Source of the DNA: a virus
DNA: 25,907 nucleotides
Virus record (IMG/VR): IMGVR_UViG_3300020394_000231
Coordinates: 1-25,907 of that record
Strand: one strand, 5' to 3'
Shown here in pieces: positions 8,781 through 14,810 of the stretch (its first letter is position 1; each line of letters starts with the position of its first letter). A program made the position numbers and the translations under genes. The notes under the pieces were generated by a model. The model was not told the DNA's origin. It saw only the letters and a program-made list of their open reading frames with translations, and did no database searches.

Positions 8781-10270
8781 TAATAATATTCTCTAGCGCG
8801 TGGGGGCGGGTCGTCTTCAAACTCTTCGCCGTCTAAACTAATAAAACCGCCCTGACGAAAACGCATCAAGGCCATAGTCATACTATCACAGAAATCGTCA
8901 TGGTCGCCATTAGGAAATGACGCAATCTCTTCGATGACCTCGTCTGCAAATTTTTCACCAGCAGGATACCACACTTTGCCGGATTCAAAAATAGGAGACA
9001 CAATATGCATGCGAGTTGTTTTGTCCATGCCCCCACCACCGCGTTTGCGGCCCGGACTGAACGTGGCAACAGGTAAATTCAGCATACGCATCTCGTCCGC
9101 CAGCGGCTGACCCGACGCTTTGGCCTCTATCAGCATCAATTCTGGCTCCCAATACTCGTATTCTTCCTGTGCTATACCCTTTAACTCAGGAAAATTCCAG
9201 CGTCCCTTCTTCGCATCCATCAATATCAGGTGTTGTTCGCCGTTTTCGTGCGGTTGAAACACACCCCACGTCGTAATAGCAGAATAATCAGCCGTTTCCT
9301 TCTTGCTGTAGGCCGTATCGTACGATTGAATGATGTAATCTAGCTTTGGTATGGCGTCCTCGCCCCATTCTTTCCACCATTCCCGCTTGACCATAGCGGT
9401 TTCTTCTGATGTAGGGTTTTGTTGCCACTGCGCGTTCCATTTTCCTACCGACAGCGAAGCTTTGACCTTGAGTAGCTCTTCCTTTTGCCAAAATTCAGGC
9501 CACAATGGTTCCCCCGACGGCATAATTGCAGGAAATTCAACGATTTCCCACTGGTCAGCCATCAAATCTTTGCTCATCGCGGTCAGTAACCTGCCCGTTA
9601 TGTCCTTTTTCGACCACCTAGTCTGCACAATAATGATCGAACCACCCGGTTGTAGACGCTGTCGAGGCCCAGATGTGTACCATTCCCACGCATTATCATA
9701 CGCAGACGTGGATAAAGCGTCCTGTTCCGAGTGCGGATCGTCAATTATAAGCAAATCAGCGCCACGACCAGTCATTGCAGCGCCCACCCCTGCTGCAAAA
9801 TATTCCCCGCCAGCGCTAGTCTCCCACCGACCTGCCGCTTGGCTATCCGGTTTAAGGTCCGTGTTGGGAAAGATCTCCCGATAGACTGGGTCGGCGATCA
9901 GATCTCGGACCTTGCGCCCGAATCTTACAGCAAGTTCCGTATTCATGGTAGCCTGAATGATCTTGAGCTTGGGATTACGGCCCAAGAACCAAGATGGCAT
10001 GAGGTAGGATGCAAATTCAGACTTAGAATGCCGAGGTGGCATGTTCACAATCAAACGCTTCAAGTCACCCGACGCAATGCGCTCTAACTTTTTCGATATG
10101 ATTCTATGATGGGTCCCCTCTATAAAGCCGTCGTACACATGCTTTACATACGACATGAACTTATCTTGGGCCTCGGACCTTGTTTCTAGGCGCTTTTGCT
10201 GCTCTTCCAGTAACAGGATTTCCTTTAGGACTTCCTCTGGCAGCAGGTCTAGGTTTTGCATGTCTGTCAT
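8780..10270 (-). CDS. terL: Terminase large subunit, 496 aa
   Basis: This is the packaging motor ATPase and nuclease. The atypical Walker A reads MPPRHSKSE (residues 77-85), Walker B with catalytic acid is LLIIDDPH (173-180), and the coupling motif is VQTRWS (215-220). The RNase H-like nuclease follows: QSYDTAYSKKETADYSAI with Asp318, LIEAKASGQPL with Glu382, and NGDHDDFCDSMTMAL with Asp457/Asp459. I chose the ATG at 10270 (MTDMQNLDLL) over an upstream in-frame ATG at 10381. The upstream 37 residues (Cys-rich, no similarity) would cover the palindromic operator pair, and terminases of this type start close to the first helix. A three-unit heptamer repeat lies in the codons for residues 30-36. 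terS is not adjacent; it lies 2.5 kb away. Confidence 0.93.
   Translation of the reverse strand: MTDMQNLDLLPEEVLKEILLLEEQQKRLETRSEAQDKFMSYVKHVYDGFIEGTHHRIISKKLERIASGDLKRLIVNMPPRHSKSEFASYLMPSWFLGRNPKLKIIQATMNTELAVRFGRKVRDLIADPVYREIFPNTDLKPDSQAAGRWETSAGGEYFAAGVGAAMTGRGADLLIIDDPHSEQDALSTSAYDNAWEWYTSGPRQRLQPGGSIIIVQTRWSKKDITGRLLTAMSKDLMADQWEIVEFPAIMPSGEPLWPEFWQKEELLKVKASLSVGKWNAQWQQNPTSEETAMVKREWWKEWGEDAIPKLDYIIQSYDTAYSKKETADYSAITTWGVFQPHENGEQHLILMDAKKGRWNFPELKGIAQEEYEYWEPELMLIEAKASGQPLADEMRMLNLPVATFSPGRKRGGGGMDKTTRMHIVSPIFESGKVWYPAGEKFADEVIEEIASFPNGDHDDFCDSMTMALMRFRQGGFISLDGEEFEDDPPPRAREYY
10163..10183 (-). repeat. Three heptamer units in the 5' part of terL
   Basis: On the minus strand the sequence divides into ACAAGGT, CCGAGGC and CCAAGAT, three units of the same degenerate 7-nt family. 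They encode the charged linker around RSEAQDK of the terminase. A weak match on its own; listed because of the other copies. Confidence 0.4.
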
Positions 10271-10513
10271 GCCCAAACGATAATATCGCTGAATGAATTT
10301 ATCAACCCTGCAAATTGTGCACAATCGTACGCAGCTTGTATACAATATAGGGGGGTGGGGGGCTGCCACAGCCAAGGTCATTTGTCAATCAAAATCAGTA
10401 ACCCCATTGTTGCCAATATAGCAAAACACATTTGCTGAGATAGGGGTTAATGCTGCGTTGCCACCTGTAGTACAATCTTATCAAGAACCAACTGTGTCTG
10501 AAGGAGGAGAATC
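10271..10513. other. Divergent intergenic control region
   Basis: These 243 bases separate leftward terL from the rightward 62-aa gene. Besides the palindrome pair they contain a G-rich block on the plus strand (G6-T-G6, 10350-10362), a TTGACA box on the minus strand (10388-10383) without a convincing -10 partner, and a strong ribosome site (AAGGAGGAG, about 10501-10509) before the ATG at 10514. I could not define a confident promoter for either direction, although both must start here or be read from outside. Confidence 0.4.
10315..10345. promoter_or_regulatory. Tandem operator-like palindromes TTGT-NN-ACAA, 21 bp apart
   Basis: TTGTGCACAA (10315-10324, extended to 12-bp ATTGTGCACAAT) and TTGTATACAA (10336-10345) are both perfect palindromes of the form TTGT-NN-ACAA. 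Their centres are 21 bp apart, two turns of B-DNA, so dimers bound at both would lie on the same face. They lie 45-75 bp upstream of the terL start, in the divergent region between the leftward structural operon and the rightward island. A phage- or host-encoded dimeric repressor is the natural reading. The winged-helix protein at 11294 or the RHH protein at 19847 are candidates, but nothing links them directly. Confidence 0.55.
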
Positions 10514-10702
10514 ATGGCACATGCACACCTAGCTACCATCAAGGGCATCGACATCTATGAGGACGAGACCCATGGTGATGAAGTTCCATTCCTGTTCAAG
10601 ATCAATGGGAAGTTTGTTAGCAGCACCTTGTATGACTGGATGTACCCAGACGAGGTCGTTGACGCATACAACTATGTGAAGGGAGAGATGGGCAATGACT
10701 GA
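10514..10702 (+). CDS. Hypothetical 62-aa protein
   Basis: This is the first rightward gene after the divergent region, with a near-perfect ribosome site (AAGGAGGAGAATC-ATG). The product is small and acidic. It has an alternating hydrophobic pattern (ATIKGIDIYEDE, VPFLFKINGKFVSSTLYDW) suggesting a small beta-rich fold, then a C-terminal helix (DEVVDAYNYVKGEM). No family recognised. Strong initiation and first position suggest an abundant early protein, which is inference. Confidence 0.75.
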   Translation: MAHAHLATIKGIDIYEDETHGDEVPFLFKINGKFVSSTLYDWMYPDEVVDAYNYVKGEMGND

Positions 10703-10799
10703 GATCGTAATGTTGGTGTTGCTGGGCTGGGTCTTGATCGCCTGTTGGTGTCTGGTCGCAGCGCTCTGGGATCTTCGGAACCATGACCTTGAAAACTAA
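10695..10799 (+). CDS. 34-aa single-TM small membrane protein
   Basis: The ATG at 10695 overlaps the end of the 62-aa gene by 8 nt. The product has one clear hydrophobic segment, IVMLVLLGWVLIACWCLVAA (residues 4-23), flanked by MTE and a charged tail (LWDLRNHDLEN), so a single-pass membrane peptide is likely. A second in-frame ATG (10710) would still keep the TM helix. The 3' end overlaps the next gene by 17 nt. Function unknown; a superinfection-exclusion or membrane-stress peptide is conceivable. Confidence 0.5.
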   Translation: MTEIVMLVLLGWVLIACWCLVAALWDLRNHDLEN

Positions 10800-11124
10800 A
10801 CGTATCGAAGGGGCTGTCAGTGTTTATCCTGACATCCCCACCATCATTCAGTACGATCATATCTTCTACTGTGACGATGAATTGCGGTTTGCTGTGCTGT
10901 CTGATTTCAAATCGGAAATCGGAACGGAGCGCTGCGGTCAACACTACTGGCACGTCTGGTACGGCCCGACGTGCAGATCATGTCGCGGCGCACCCAAATC
11001 CGTTGGAGAGATGTGCCTAGCTAAATACTCACACGAATGGCGTTGCAACAGATGCTACGCCCGTAATCCAAAAGACAGCACACCACACGGCTGGCGGTAC
11101 ATCCCAACTGAGGAAGAAGAATGA
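10783..11124 (+). CDS. Hypothetical 113-aa protein with putative zinc ribbon
   Basis: The C-terminal half has two CxxC pairs: CRSC (about residues 63-66) and CNRC (about 88-91), with extra Cys and His residues (ERCGQHYWH, MCLAKYSHEW) that could bind metal. The N-terminal half looks like a small beta-domain (YDHIFYCDDELRFAVL). The start at 10783 overlaps the upstream TM peptide and has only a weak ribosome site, so coupled initiation is likely. The tail is acidic (PTEEEE). Family not recognised. Confidence 0.65.
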   Translation: MTLKTKRIEGAVSVYPDIPTIIQYDHIFYCDDELRFAVLSDFKSEIGTERCGQHYWHVWYGPTCRSCRGAPKSVGEMCLAKYSHEWRCNRCYARNPKDSTPHGWRYIPTEEEE

Positions 11125-11128
11125 TAAG

Positions 11129-11161
11129 CGCGGCGCGGCGGCGGACGGGCGCAGGTCGCAG
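11129..11161. repeat. GC-rich intergenic repeat, copy 1
   Basis: These 33 nt are identical to 11671-11703. They consist of a CGCGGCGCGG-type GC stretch, then ACGGG, then GCGCAGGTCGCAG, which is made of the CGCAGGT heptamer. Degenerate heptamers (AACGCAGATCG) and an AT-rich GATTATTG tail continue to about 11179; copy 2 has the similar tail GATTGTTATTG. The copy stands directly after the stop of the 113-aa gene and before the AT-rich leader of the winged-helix gene. Confidence 0.85.
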
Positions 11162-11293
11162 AACGCAGATCGATTATTGCATTTTTAACAAAATACATTT
11201 GCCAAAATAGTAATTGATTAATCCATAGTAAGCACTACGATGGATATATGGGATTCCCCCATAGTGTTAACAGTCAAATGAAGGGATATAGCT

Positions 11294-11605
11294 ATGACTG
11301 ATATCATCATAAACATCACCGTCGCTGACGGTAAGCCAAAGGTCGAGGTGCATAAGCCTGTGACCGTTGGTAAAAAGGTGAAGAGCGCACCAAAGCTTGG
11401 ATCTCCTAAAGTCTCCACTATTGAGCGTAACAAGCGCATGATCTTGAACATCTTGCGCGATGCGAAAGGTGGGCGTGTTACTCGTCGGACGATTGAGCGC
11501 GAGACAGGATTGTCGGCTAGCTCTGTGTATAACGGCATCTGGCTTCTACGCCATGAAAACGGGGTTTCGATAACCACTAGGAAGGGTTATCGTTTGGTCG
11601 GGTAA
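11294..11605 (+). CDS. Winged-helix DNA-binding protein (103 aa), putative regulator
   Basis: The C-terminal 60 residues read as a winged helix. There is a first helix (ERNKRMILNILRDAK), then a helix-turn-helix (TRRTIERETGLSASSVYNGI) with recognition helix SASSVYNGIWLLR, then a beta-wing (GVSITTRKGYRLVG). The N-terminal 40 residues are Lys/Pro-rich (KPVTVGKKVKSAPK) and may be a flexible arm. It is a monocistronic unit: its own AT-rich leader (11180-11283), an AAGGGA ribosome site, and a strong terminator 15 nt after the stop. It is a candidate regulator of the phage's transcription switch; the target is unknown. Confidence 0.75.
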   Translation: MTDIIINITVADGKPKVEVHKPVTVGKKVKSAPKLGSPKVSTIERNKRMILNILRDAKGGRVTRRTIERETGLSASSVYNGIWLLRHENGVSITTRKGYRLVG

Positions 11606-11620
11606 TATCCCGCCCGACTC

Positions 11621-11662
11621 AGCGGCTGTGGTGTTCTCCCTACCACAGCCGCTCTTTTTTTT
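11621..11662 (+). terminator. Rho-independent terminator after the winged-helix gene
   Basis: A perfect 12-bp stem (AGCGGCTGTGGT / ACCACAGCCGCT), a 9-nt loop and a run of eight T (11655-11662). A smaller hairpin (GTCGGG / CCCGAC, 11597-11618) overlaps the stop codon just upstream. Confidence 0.95.
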
Positions 11663-11670
11663 ACACGGAA

Positions 11671-11703
11671 CGCGGCGCGGCGGCGGACGGGCGCAGGTCG
11701 CAG
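11671..11703. repeat. GC-rich intergenic repeat, copy 2
   Basis: Identical over 33 nt to 11129-11161 and extended by another GTCGCAG heptamer and the ATTGTTATTG tail (to 11720). It lies between the terminator of the winged-helix cassette and the promoter-like leader of the Gp88 gene. Confidence 0.85.
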
Positions 11704-11717
11704 GTCGCAGATTGTTA

Positions 11718-11746
11718 TTGTTTTATATATTCATTTATGGGATAAT
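11718..11746 (+). promoter_or_regulatory. Putative promoter of the Gp88-family gene
   Basis: TTGTTT (11718-11723), a 17-nt spacer, then GATAAT (11741-11746) preceded by TGG as an extended -10. The surrounding sequence is AT-rich, and an AAAGGGA ribosome site follows before the ATG at 11773. A TATGGGAT string spans the -10 and recurs near 11247 and 13576, upstream of two other genes. Confidence 0.45.
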
Positions 11747-11772
11747 CTTATAAACTATTAGAAAGGGATATT

Positions 11773-12402
11773 ATGGAACAAGTAAAACTAGATTTTCCGA
11801 TGTTGTCTAAGCCGTCAAAAATGCCCGGCTATTCAATCAACCGTGACGCTAGGCTCTGCCATACTGGGTCGATGCTTCGCAAAGTAAAGGGTAGCACATG
11901 CGAAAATTGCTATGCATGCAAAGGTCGTTACAACATGCCAAACGTGATCGATGCGATGGCGCGGCGTGAAGTGTTCTTTAATGCGTTGGATTTTGTCCCG
12001 CGCATGGTCGCACTATTGCACAGCAAACGCGTTGCAAAGCATCCAGAGTTTAGATGGTTTGACAGCGGCGACGTTGACAGCGTTGCGATGGGTCTAAACA
12101 TTCTAGACGTTTGCGATGCGACGCCGCACCTACGTCATTGGATACCAAGCCGCGAGTACGGGATCTGGGCAAAAGTGTTGAAGCTTCGCAAGCTTCCCGA
12201 CAATGTCACGTTGCGGATGTCTGCAACAATGATCGACGGCATACCAGCCGGATCATGGCAAAATACCAGCACGGTCAACAGTAAATCGATGGCTGGTCAT
12301 ATCGGGCATAGATGCCCAGCACCACAGCAAGGTAACAAATGCGCCGATTGTCGCGCATGCTGGGATCGTACAGTTGAAAATGTTGCCTATATCGAACACT
12401 AG
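11773..12402 (+). CDS. Gp88-family phage protein (PF17338-like), 209 aa
   Basis: The pattern fits the phage Gene product 88 family: an N-terminal substrate-like region, a Cys cluster TCENCYACKGRYNMPNV (about residues 42-58), the block FRWFDSGDVDS (about 95-105), HLRHWIPSREY (about 118-128), and a C-terminal Cys cluster CPAPQQGNKCADCRACWD with VAYIEH. The function of the family is not established; conserved cysteines suggest bound metal or an iron-sulphur cluster. The gene forms a monocistronic cassette with its own promoter-like leader and a perfect terminator 6 nt after the stop, as expected for a moron-type insertion. Confidence 0.75.
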   Translation: MEQVKLDFPMLSKPSKMPGYSINRDARLCHTGSMLRKVKGSTCENCYACKGRYNMPNVIDAMARREVFFNALDFVPRMVALLHSKRVAKHPEFRWFDSGDVDSVAMGLNILDVCDATPHLRHWIPSREYGIWAKVLKLRKLPDNVTLRMSATMIDGIPAGSWQNTSTVNSKSMAGHIGHRCPAPQQGNKCADCRACWDRTVENVAYIEH

Positions 12403-12408
12403 GACAGC

Positions 12409-12440
12409 AAGCCTAGCGGGTTTACCCGCTAGGCTTTTGT
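12409..12440 (+). terminator. Rho-independent terminator after the Gp88-family gene
   Basis: A perfect 12-bp stem (AAGCCTAGCGGG / CCCGCTAGGCTT) with a TTTA tetraloop, followed by TTGTTGT. It stands between convergent genes. The minus-strand side lacks a T tract, so it mainly acts on rightward transcription. Confidence 0.9.
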
Positions 12441-12444
12441 TGTG

Positions 12445-12885
12445 TCACGCCGCCGACTCGCCGTCCGCAGGTTGCAGGTCGCAGTTCCACCGTGCGAGGG
12501 CGCAGGTGCGAAGCGCAGAAGGCGCAGATCGCAGGTCGCCGCACCATGAGGCCGCAGATCGCAGGTCATCGATCCTTGAACCTTGCAACTTGGCCGCTAA
12601 ACCCCCGTCAAATAAAAATACATTGCCTGTCGAGGGGCAGTGGAGCAGGAAAAAACTTACACCATTACAGCGCGTATGCCCCAAATGCCAAGCAATCTGG
12701 GACTTTGAGACAGAGACCTTGCCATTTTTAATTATTTTTAATTCAGACCAAATTGGTACGCCATCCATGCACAGATATACATCTGGCATACCCTCACCCG
12801 CTCTGTTTTCTATCCGCTGGAAGTGGGTCTTTTTCGGTAAATGTTGCCTCAATGAGTTCCACAGGCTTTGTTCTGTTCGTGGCAT
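12445..12885 (-). CDS. VRR-NUC-like PD-(D/E)XK nuclease with repeat-encoded C-terminus (146 aa)
   Basis: The core (residues 1-95) has the PD-(D/E)XK layout of phage VRR-NUC/resolvase-like proteins: Glu5, the segment ENRAGEGMPDVYL with Asp35, then PIWSELKII with Glu48 and Lys50, and SQIAWH. Such enzymes cut branched or flap DNA and help resolve replication or packaging intermediates. I start it at ATG 12885, which has AAAAGGG upstream; a TTG two codons earlier is also possible. It overlaps terS by 92 nt in another frame. From about residue 99 the sequence is low-complexity (RIDDLRSAA, WCGDLRSAP, NCDLQPADGESAA) and is encoded by the heptamer array, so the original C-terminus was probably replaced or extended by repeats. 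Confidence 0.75.
   Translation of the reverse strand: MPRTEQSLWNSLRQHLPKKTHFQRIENRAGEGMPDVYLCMDGVPIWSELKIIKNGKVSVSKSQIAWHLGHTRCNGVSFFLLHCPSTGNVFLFDGGLAAKLQGSRIDDLRSAASWCGDLRSAPSALRTCALARWNCDLQPADGESAA
12448..12592. repeat. Degenerate heptanucleotide repeat array
   Basis: Successive 7-nt units related to CGCAGGT / CGCAGAT fill this stretch on the plus strand (for example GCAGGTC at 12474-12480 and the CGCAGATCGCAGGTC string at 12533-12547). They run into CCTTGAA / CCTTGCA units near 12574-12586, the complement of the TCAAGGT type. It joins the terminator at 12409 to the body of the nuclease gene, whose last about 48 codons it supplies. It also has GC-rich GCCGCCGACTCGCCG at its left end, resembling the 33-nt repeats. 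Confidence 0.75.
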
Positions 12886-13396
12886 CTTCAACCCTTTTCA
12901 TGTCAGGTTCGGGGAATGCATTGGGGTATTGCTTCCTGATCGCGGCGAGTCGAGCGACAATATCTTCACGCGAAAGATTGTCAAGTTGATGCACATGTGT
13001 GGACTCTCTCCTGTCGATGGTCAAACCACCAAGACTAGATCGTATCTTTTCGGCATTGATCGCGGCACTGAATTGTCCAGCCTCTTCAGCGGCAACCGAC
13101 AATTCTTCAAACCGTTTGAGTTGATTGATCAAGGTCACGCCGTATCTGCGTTCTCTGGCTTGCCGCATATCTTTGATCAGTTCGGGCACTTCAGGGAAGG
13201 ATTTACCGTCAAGCAGTTTAGCGGCGTGTTGCGCGGCGCTACCTTCAGCGTAGCCAGCTTTTCTGGCACACTCTGCGTTGGAGTATTTACCCTCGACATA
13301 ATACTTGGCAAATTCACGTTGTCTGTTGGTGAGTCCAGCAGGTCTACCAGCCTTGCCTATAGTGTTTTCTGTGGGTTTATCCTTTTTATTTTCCAA
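12794..13396 (-). CDS. terS: Terminase small subunit (Terminase_2-like), about 200 aa
   Basis: The N-terminal DNA-binding part reads GRPAGLTNRQREFAKYYVEG then KYSNAECARKAGYAEGSAAQ. This is the classic L-T-x-R-Q-x-x-F ... Y-x-x-x-G ... A-A-x-x-A-G-Y pattern of phage small terminases, with a helix-turn-helix. A helical oligomerisation region follows (LIKDMRQARERRYGVTLINQ) and then an acidic, Pro-containing tail. No ATG is available at the N-terminus. TTG at 13396 has GGGGA upstream; TTG at 13420 is the alternative and adds eight residues. It recognises the phage packaging site and hands DNA to TerL. It is unusual that terS and terL are separated by a rightward island and the nuclease gene. Confidence 0.85.
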   Translation of the reverse strand: MENKKDKPTENTIGKAGRPAGLTNRQREFAKYYVEGKYSNAECARKAGYAEGSAAQHAAKLLDGKSFPEVPELIKDMRQARERRYGVTLINQLKRFEELSVAAEEAGQFSAAINAEKIRSSLGGLTIDRRESTHVHQLDNLSREDIVARLAAIRKQYPNAFPEPDMKRVEDATNRTKPVELIEATFTEKDPLPADRKQSG

Positions 13397-13429
13397 AATC
13401 CATCCCCGTGCGATCTCCAAAGTGTTACA

Positions 13430-13499
13430 GTGATACAGAAGTGGTACAGCTACAACCGTTGCTCAGTAAGGGTTGTATCACTTGTACCGTTTGTATCAC
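13430..13499. promoter_or_regulatory. Imperfect inverted repeat upstream of terS, operator-like
   Basis: Left arm 13430-13457 and right arm 13471-13499 are imperfect inverted repeats built from GTGATACA and GGTACA blocks. The inner six bases (ACAACC / GGTTGT) are perfect around a 13-nt centre. The blocks GTATCAC and TTGTATCAC also repeat directly. It lies just upstream of the terS start and within 170 bp of the rightward early promoter, so it may be a shared operator or a hairpin in the terS leader. Confidence 0.5.
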
Positions 13500-13568
13500 T
13501 ATTTTCAGAAAAAAATAAATTAAATCGTTTACCCGTAGAAAACACTATATGTCCTGTTACTTTTATGT

Positions 13569-13596
13569 TTGACCTTATGGGATATTATGCTAGGAT
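13569..13596 (+). promoter_or_regulatory. Putative sigma70-type promoter of the small-gene region
   Basis: TTGACC (13569-13574), a 16-nt spacer and TAGGAT (13591-13596), with TGC directly before the -10 (extended -10). It precedes the run of sixteen rightward small genes starting at 13664. The same TTGAC[A/C]-N16-TAGGAT arrangement occurs at 19996-20023. Confidence 0.6.
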
Positions 13597-13626
13597 TCTA
13601 CTAAATCAGGTGTTAATTGTAAAGCA

Positions 13627-13647
13627 CCAAGGTCCAAGGTTCAAGGT
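13627..13647. repeat. Three tandem heptamers in an early leader
   Basis: CCAAGGT occurs twice (13627-13633, 13634-13640), followed by TCAAGGT (13641-13647). The repeat lies in the 5' leader between the promoter and the ribosome site of the first small gene. Confidence 0.8.
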
Positions 13648-13663
13648 AGAAGGGGTTCTAACC

Positions 13664-13798
13664 ATGAAACACAAACCAATTACTATCGGTCTAGCGAAAC
13701 CGAAGCTACGTCATCGTGTGTTGCACATTACGATCAACAACCGTGCGTGGTTGAAACAGGCTGTATCCAAACCAATGACAGTGAAGGGAGCAAAATAA
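13664..13798 (+). CDS. Small basic 44-aa protein, first gene of the early cluster
   Basis: The ATG at 13664 has AGAAGGGG upstream (8-9 nt). The product begins MKHKPITIGLAKPKLRHRVL and is rich in Lys/Arg with a beta-like ITIGLA / VLHITINN pattern. A much longer in-frame reading extends upstream through antisense terS and has no codon logic, so the ATG with the ribosome site is preferred. The stop shares one base with the next ATG (TAATG). Small basic early phage proteins often bind host enzymes or nucleic acid; no family recognised. Confidence 0.6.
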   Translation: MKHKPITIGLAKPKLRHRVLHITINNRAWLKQAVSKPMTVKGAK

Positions 13799-14202
13799 TG
13801 CAAGCATATTTCATAAATCCATTTAGCCAGAACGTCACGACAGTTGACTATGACGGCGATTATAAAAGCATCAGTCGCATGATCGATGCCAGCCGTGGTT
13901 GTTTCGATGTCGTGCGTCTGTATCAAAACCAAGATGCGGCCTTTGTCGATGATGAGGGTTTGTATGTCAATGATCAGGCATTCTGGATTCACCGCAACTA
14001 TCCCCAGCCGCTAGCTGGTAAGGCGTTGGTGTTGGGCTGTGATGATGAGGGCGAGTCTATCGCGCCCAAGACTAGCTTTGAAACACTGCAAGATGACATT
14101 CGTTTTATTGGTCATCGTTTTGAATTCACGCTGTTGATAAAATTTATTGGCGATGTTGACGACTATCGCCCACACTTTTTCAAAGATCTGGAGGTTGCAT
14201 AA
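13798..14202 (+). CDS. DUF3846-like protein (134 aa)
   Basis: The start at MQAYFINPFSQNV (ATG 13798) is chosen for the TAATG overlap and GAAGGGAG site; an upstream in-frame ATG at 13747 lies inside the previous gene. The middle part (FVDDEGLYVNDQAFWIHRNY and AGKALVLGCDDEGE) follows the D-E-x-G-L ... N-x ... G-x-A-L-V-L-G pattern seen in DUF3846 proteins of phages and mobile elements. Function unknown. The remainder is an acidic alpha/beta protein. Confidence 0.65.
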   Translation: MQAYFINPFSQNVTTVDYDGDYKSISRMIDASRGCFDVVRLYQNQDAAFVDDEGLYVNDQAFWIHRNYPQPLAGKALVLGCDDEGESIAPKTSFETLQDDIRFIGHRFEFTLLIKFIGDVDDYRPHFFKDLEVA

Positions 14203-14810
14203 TGGAAGACAAAACCATCGTATCAATTTCTTACAGCAATGCTGTAGTGCCTAGTTTCGACAGCCGTGGAAAGCCAGACCTTTTGGCTTGGGATGAGGCT
14301 ATGGATGAACATGAAGATAGTGAAGACACGCTGGCGATTTTTTACGATCCAGATGTTCTTGAGGCTTGCAAACCAATCATCGAAGAAATGTACGCTGATG
14401 AAGAAAAACTGATGGAGCAATACGAAAGCGACTATGTGTATTTGAATTTTCACAAGCCGCCGCCAGTCAGGGAAGAAGACAAACCCACGCTTAAATGGTT
14501 TTGGAATGATGTTGTCGGCGACTTTTTTGATTGCGAAAAGTGGCGCGATGAGGATGGCAACATCTTAGACGATGCAGGAAAGCCGTTTGATTGGAACAGT
14601 GATGGTTTATACAACCAAAAACCAAGCCTAGAGAATTACAAAATTGCTTGCATGGATTACCTTATTGGTGACTTGGGCGGAGCAATACATCCAGAAGACG
14701 CCCCTGCTAGCGTCTGGGAGAGTGAGTTCCAAGAGGCCGCTAAAAAAATGATGGAATTGGGCAGGAAACTTTACAATCCTGACTACGATTTAGAAGAAGG
14801 GGACGAATAA
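14202..14810 (+). CDS. Hypothetical acidic 202-aa protein
   Basis: A GGAGG ribosome site lies within the end of the preceding gene and the ATG overlaps its stop (TAATG). The product is strongly acidic (EAMDEHEDSEDTLAIFYDPD, DYDLEEGDE at the end) and has aromatic-rich patches (LKWFWNDVVGDFFD). No recognisable domain. Acidic early phage proteins can be DNA mimics or inhibitors of host nucleic-acid enzymes; this is only a possibility. Confidence 0.72.
   Translation: MEDKTIVSISYSNAVVPSFDSRGKPDLLAWDEAMDEHEDSEDTLAIFYDPDVLEACKPIIEEMYADEEKLMEQYESDYVYLNFHKPPPVREEDKPTLKWFWNDVVGDFFDCEKWRDEDGNILDDAGKPFDWNSDGLYNQKPSLENYKIACMDYLIGDLGGAIHPEDAPASVWESEFQEAAKKMMELGRKLYNPDYDLEEGDE

Noticed and set aside
10350-10362. 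G-quadruplex in the divergent region
   Set aside because: Only two G6 runs on the plus strand, so an intramolecular four-run quadruplex is not supported beyond a speculative two-run split.
10271-10381. Upstream extension of terL to an ATG at 10381
   Set aside because: The extra 37 residues (Cys-rich, no family pattern) cover the palindrome pair and G-rich block; terminases of this type start near MTDMQNLDLL.
12374-13663. Long plus-strand open frame (about 430 codons) leading into the 44-aa gene
   Set aside because: It runs antisense through terS and the nuclease, has Ser/Phe/Arg-rich content typical of antisense frames, crosses the terminator at 12409 and the repeat array. Only its end, from ATG 13664 with a ribosome site, is kept.
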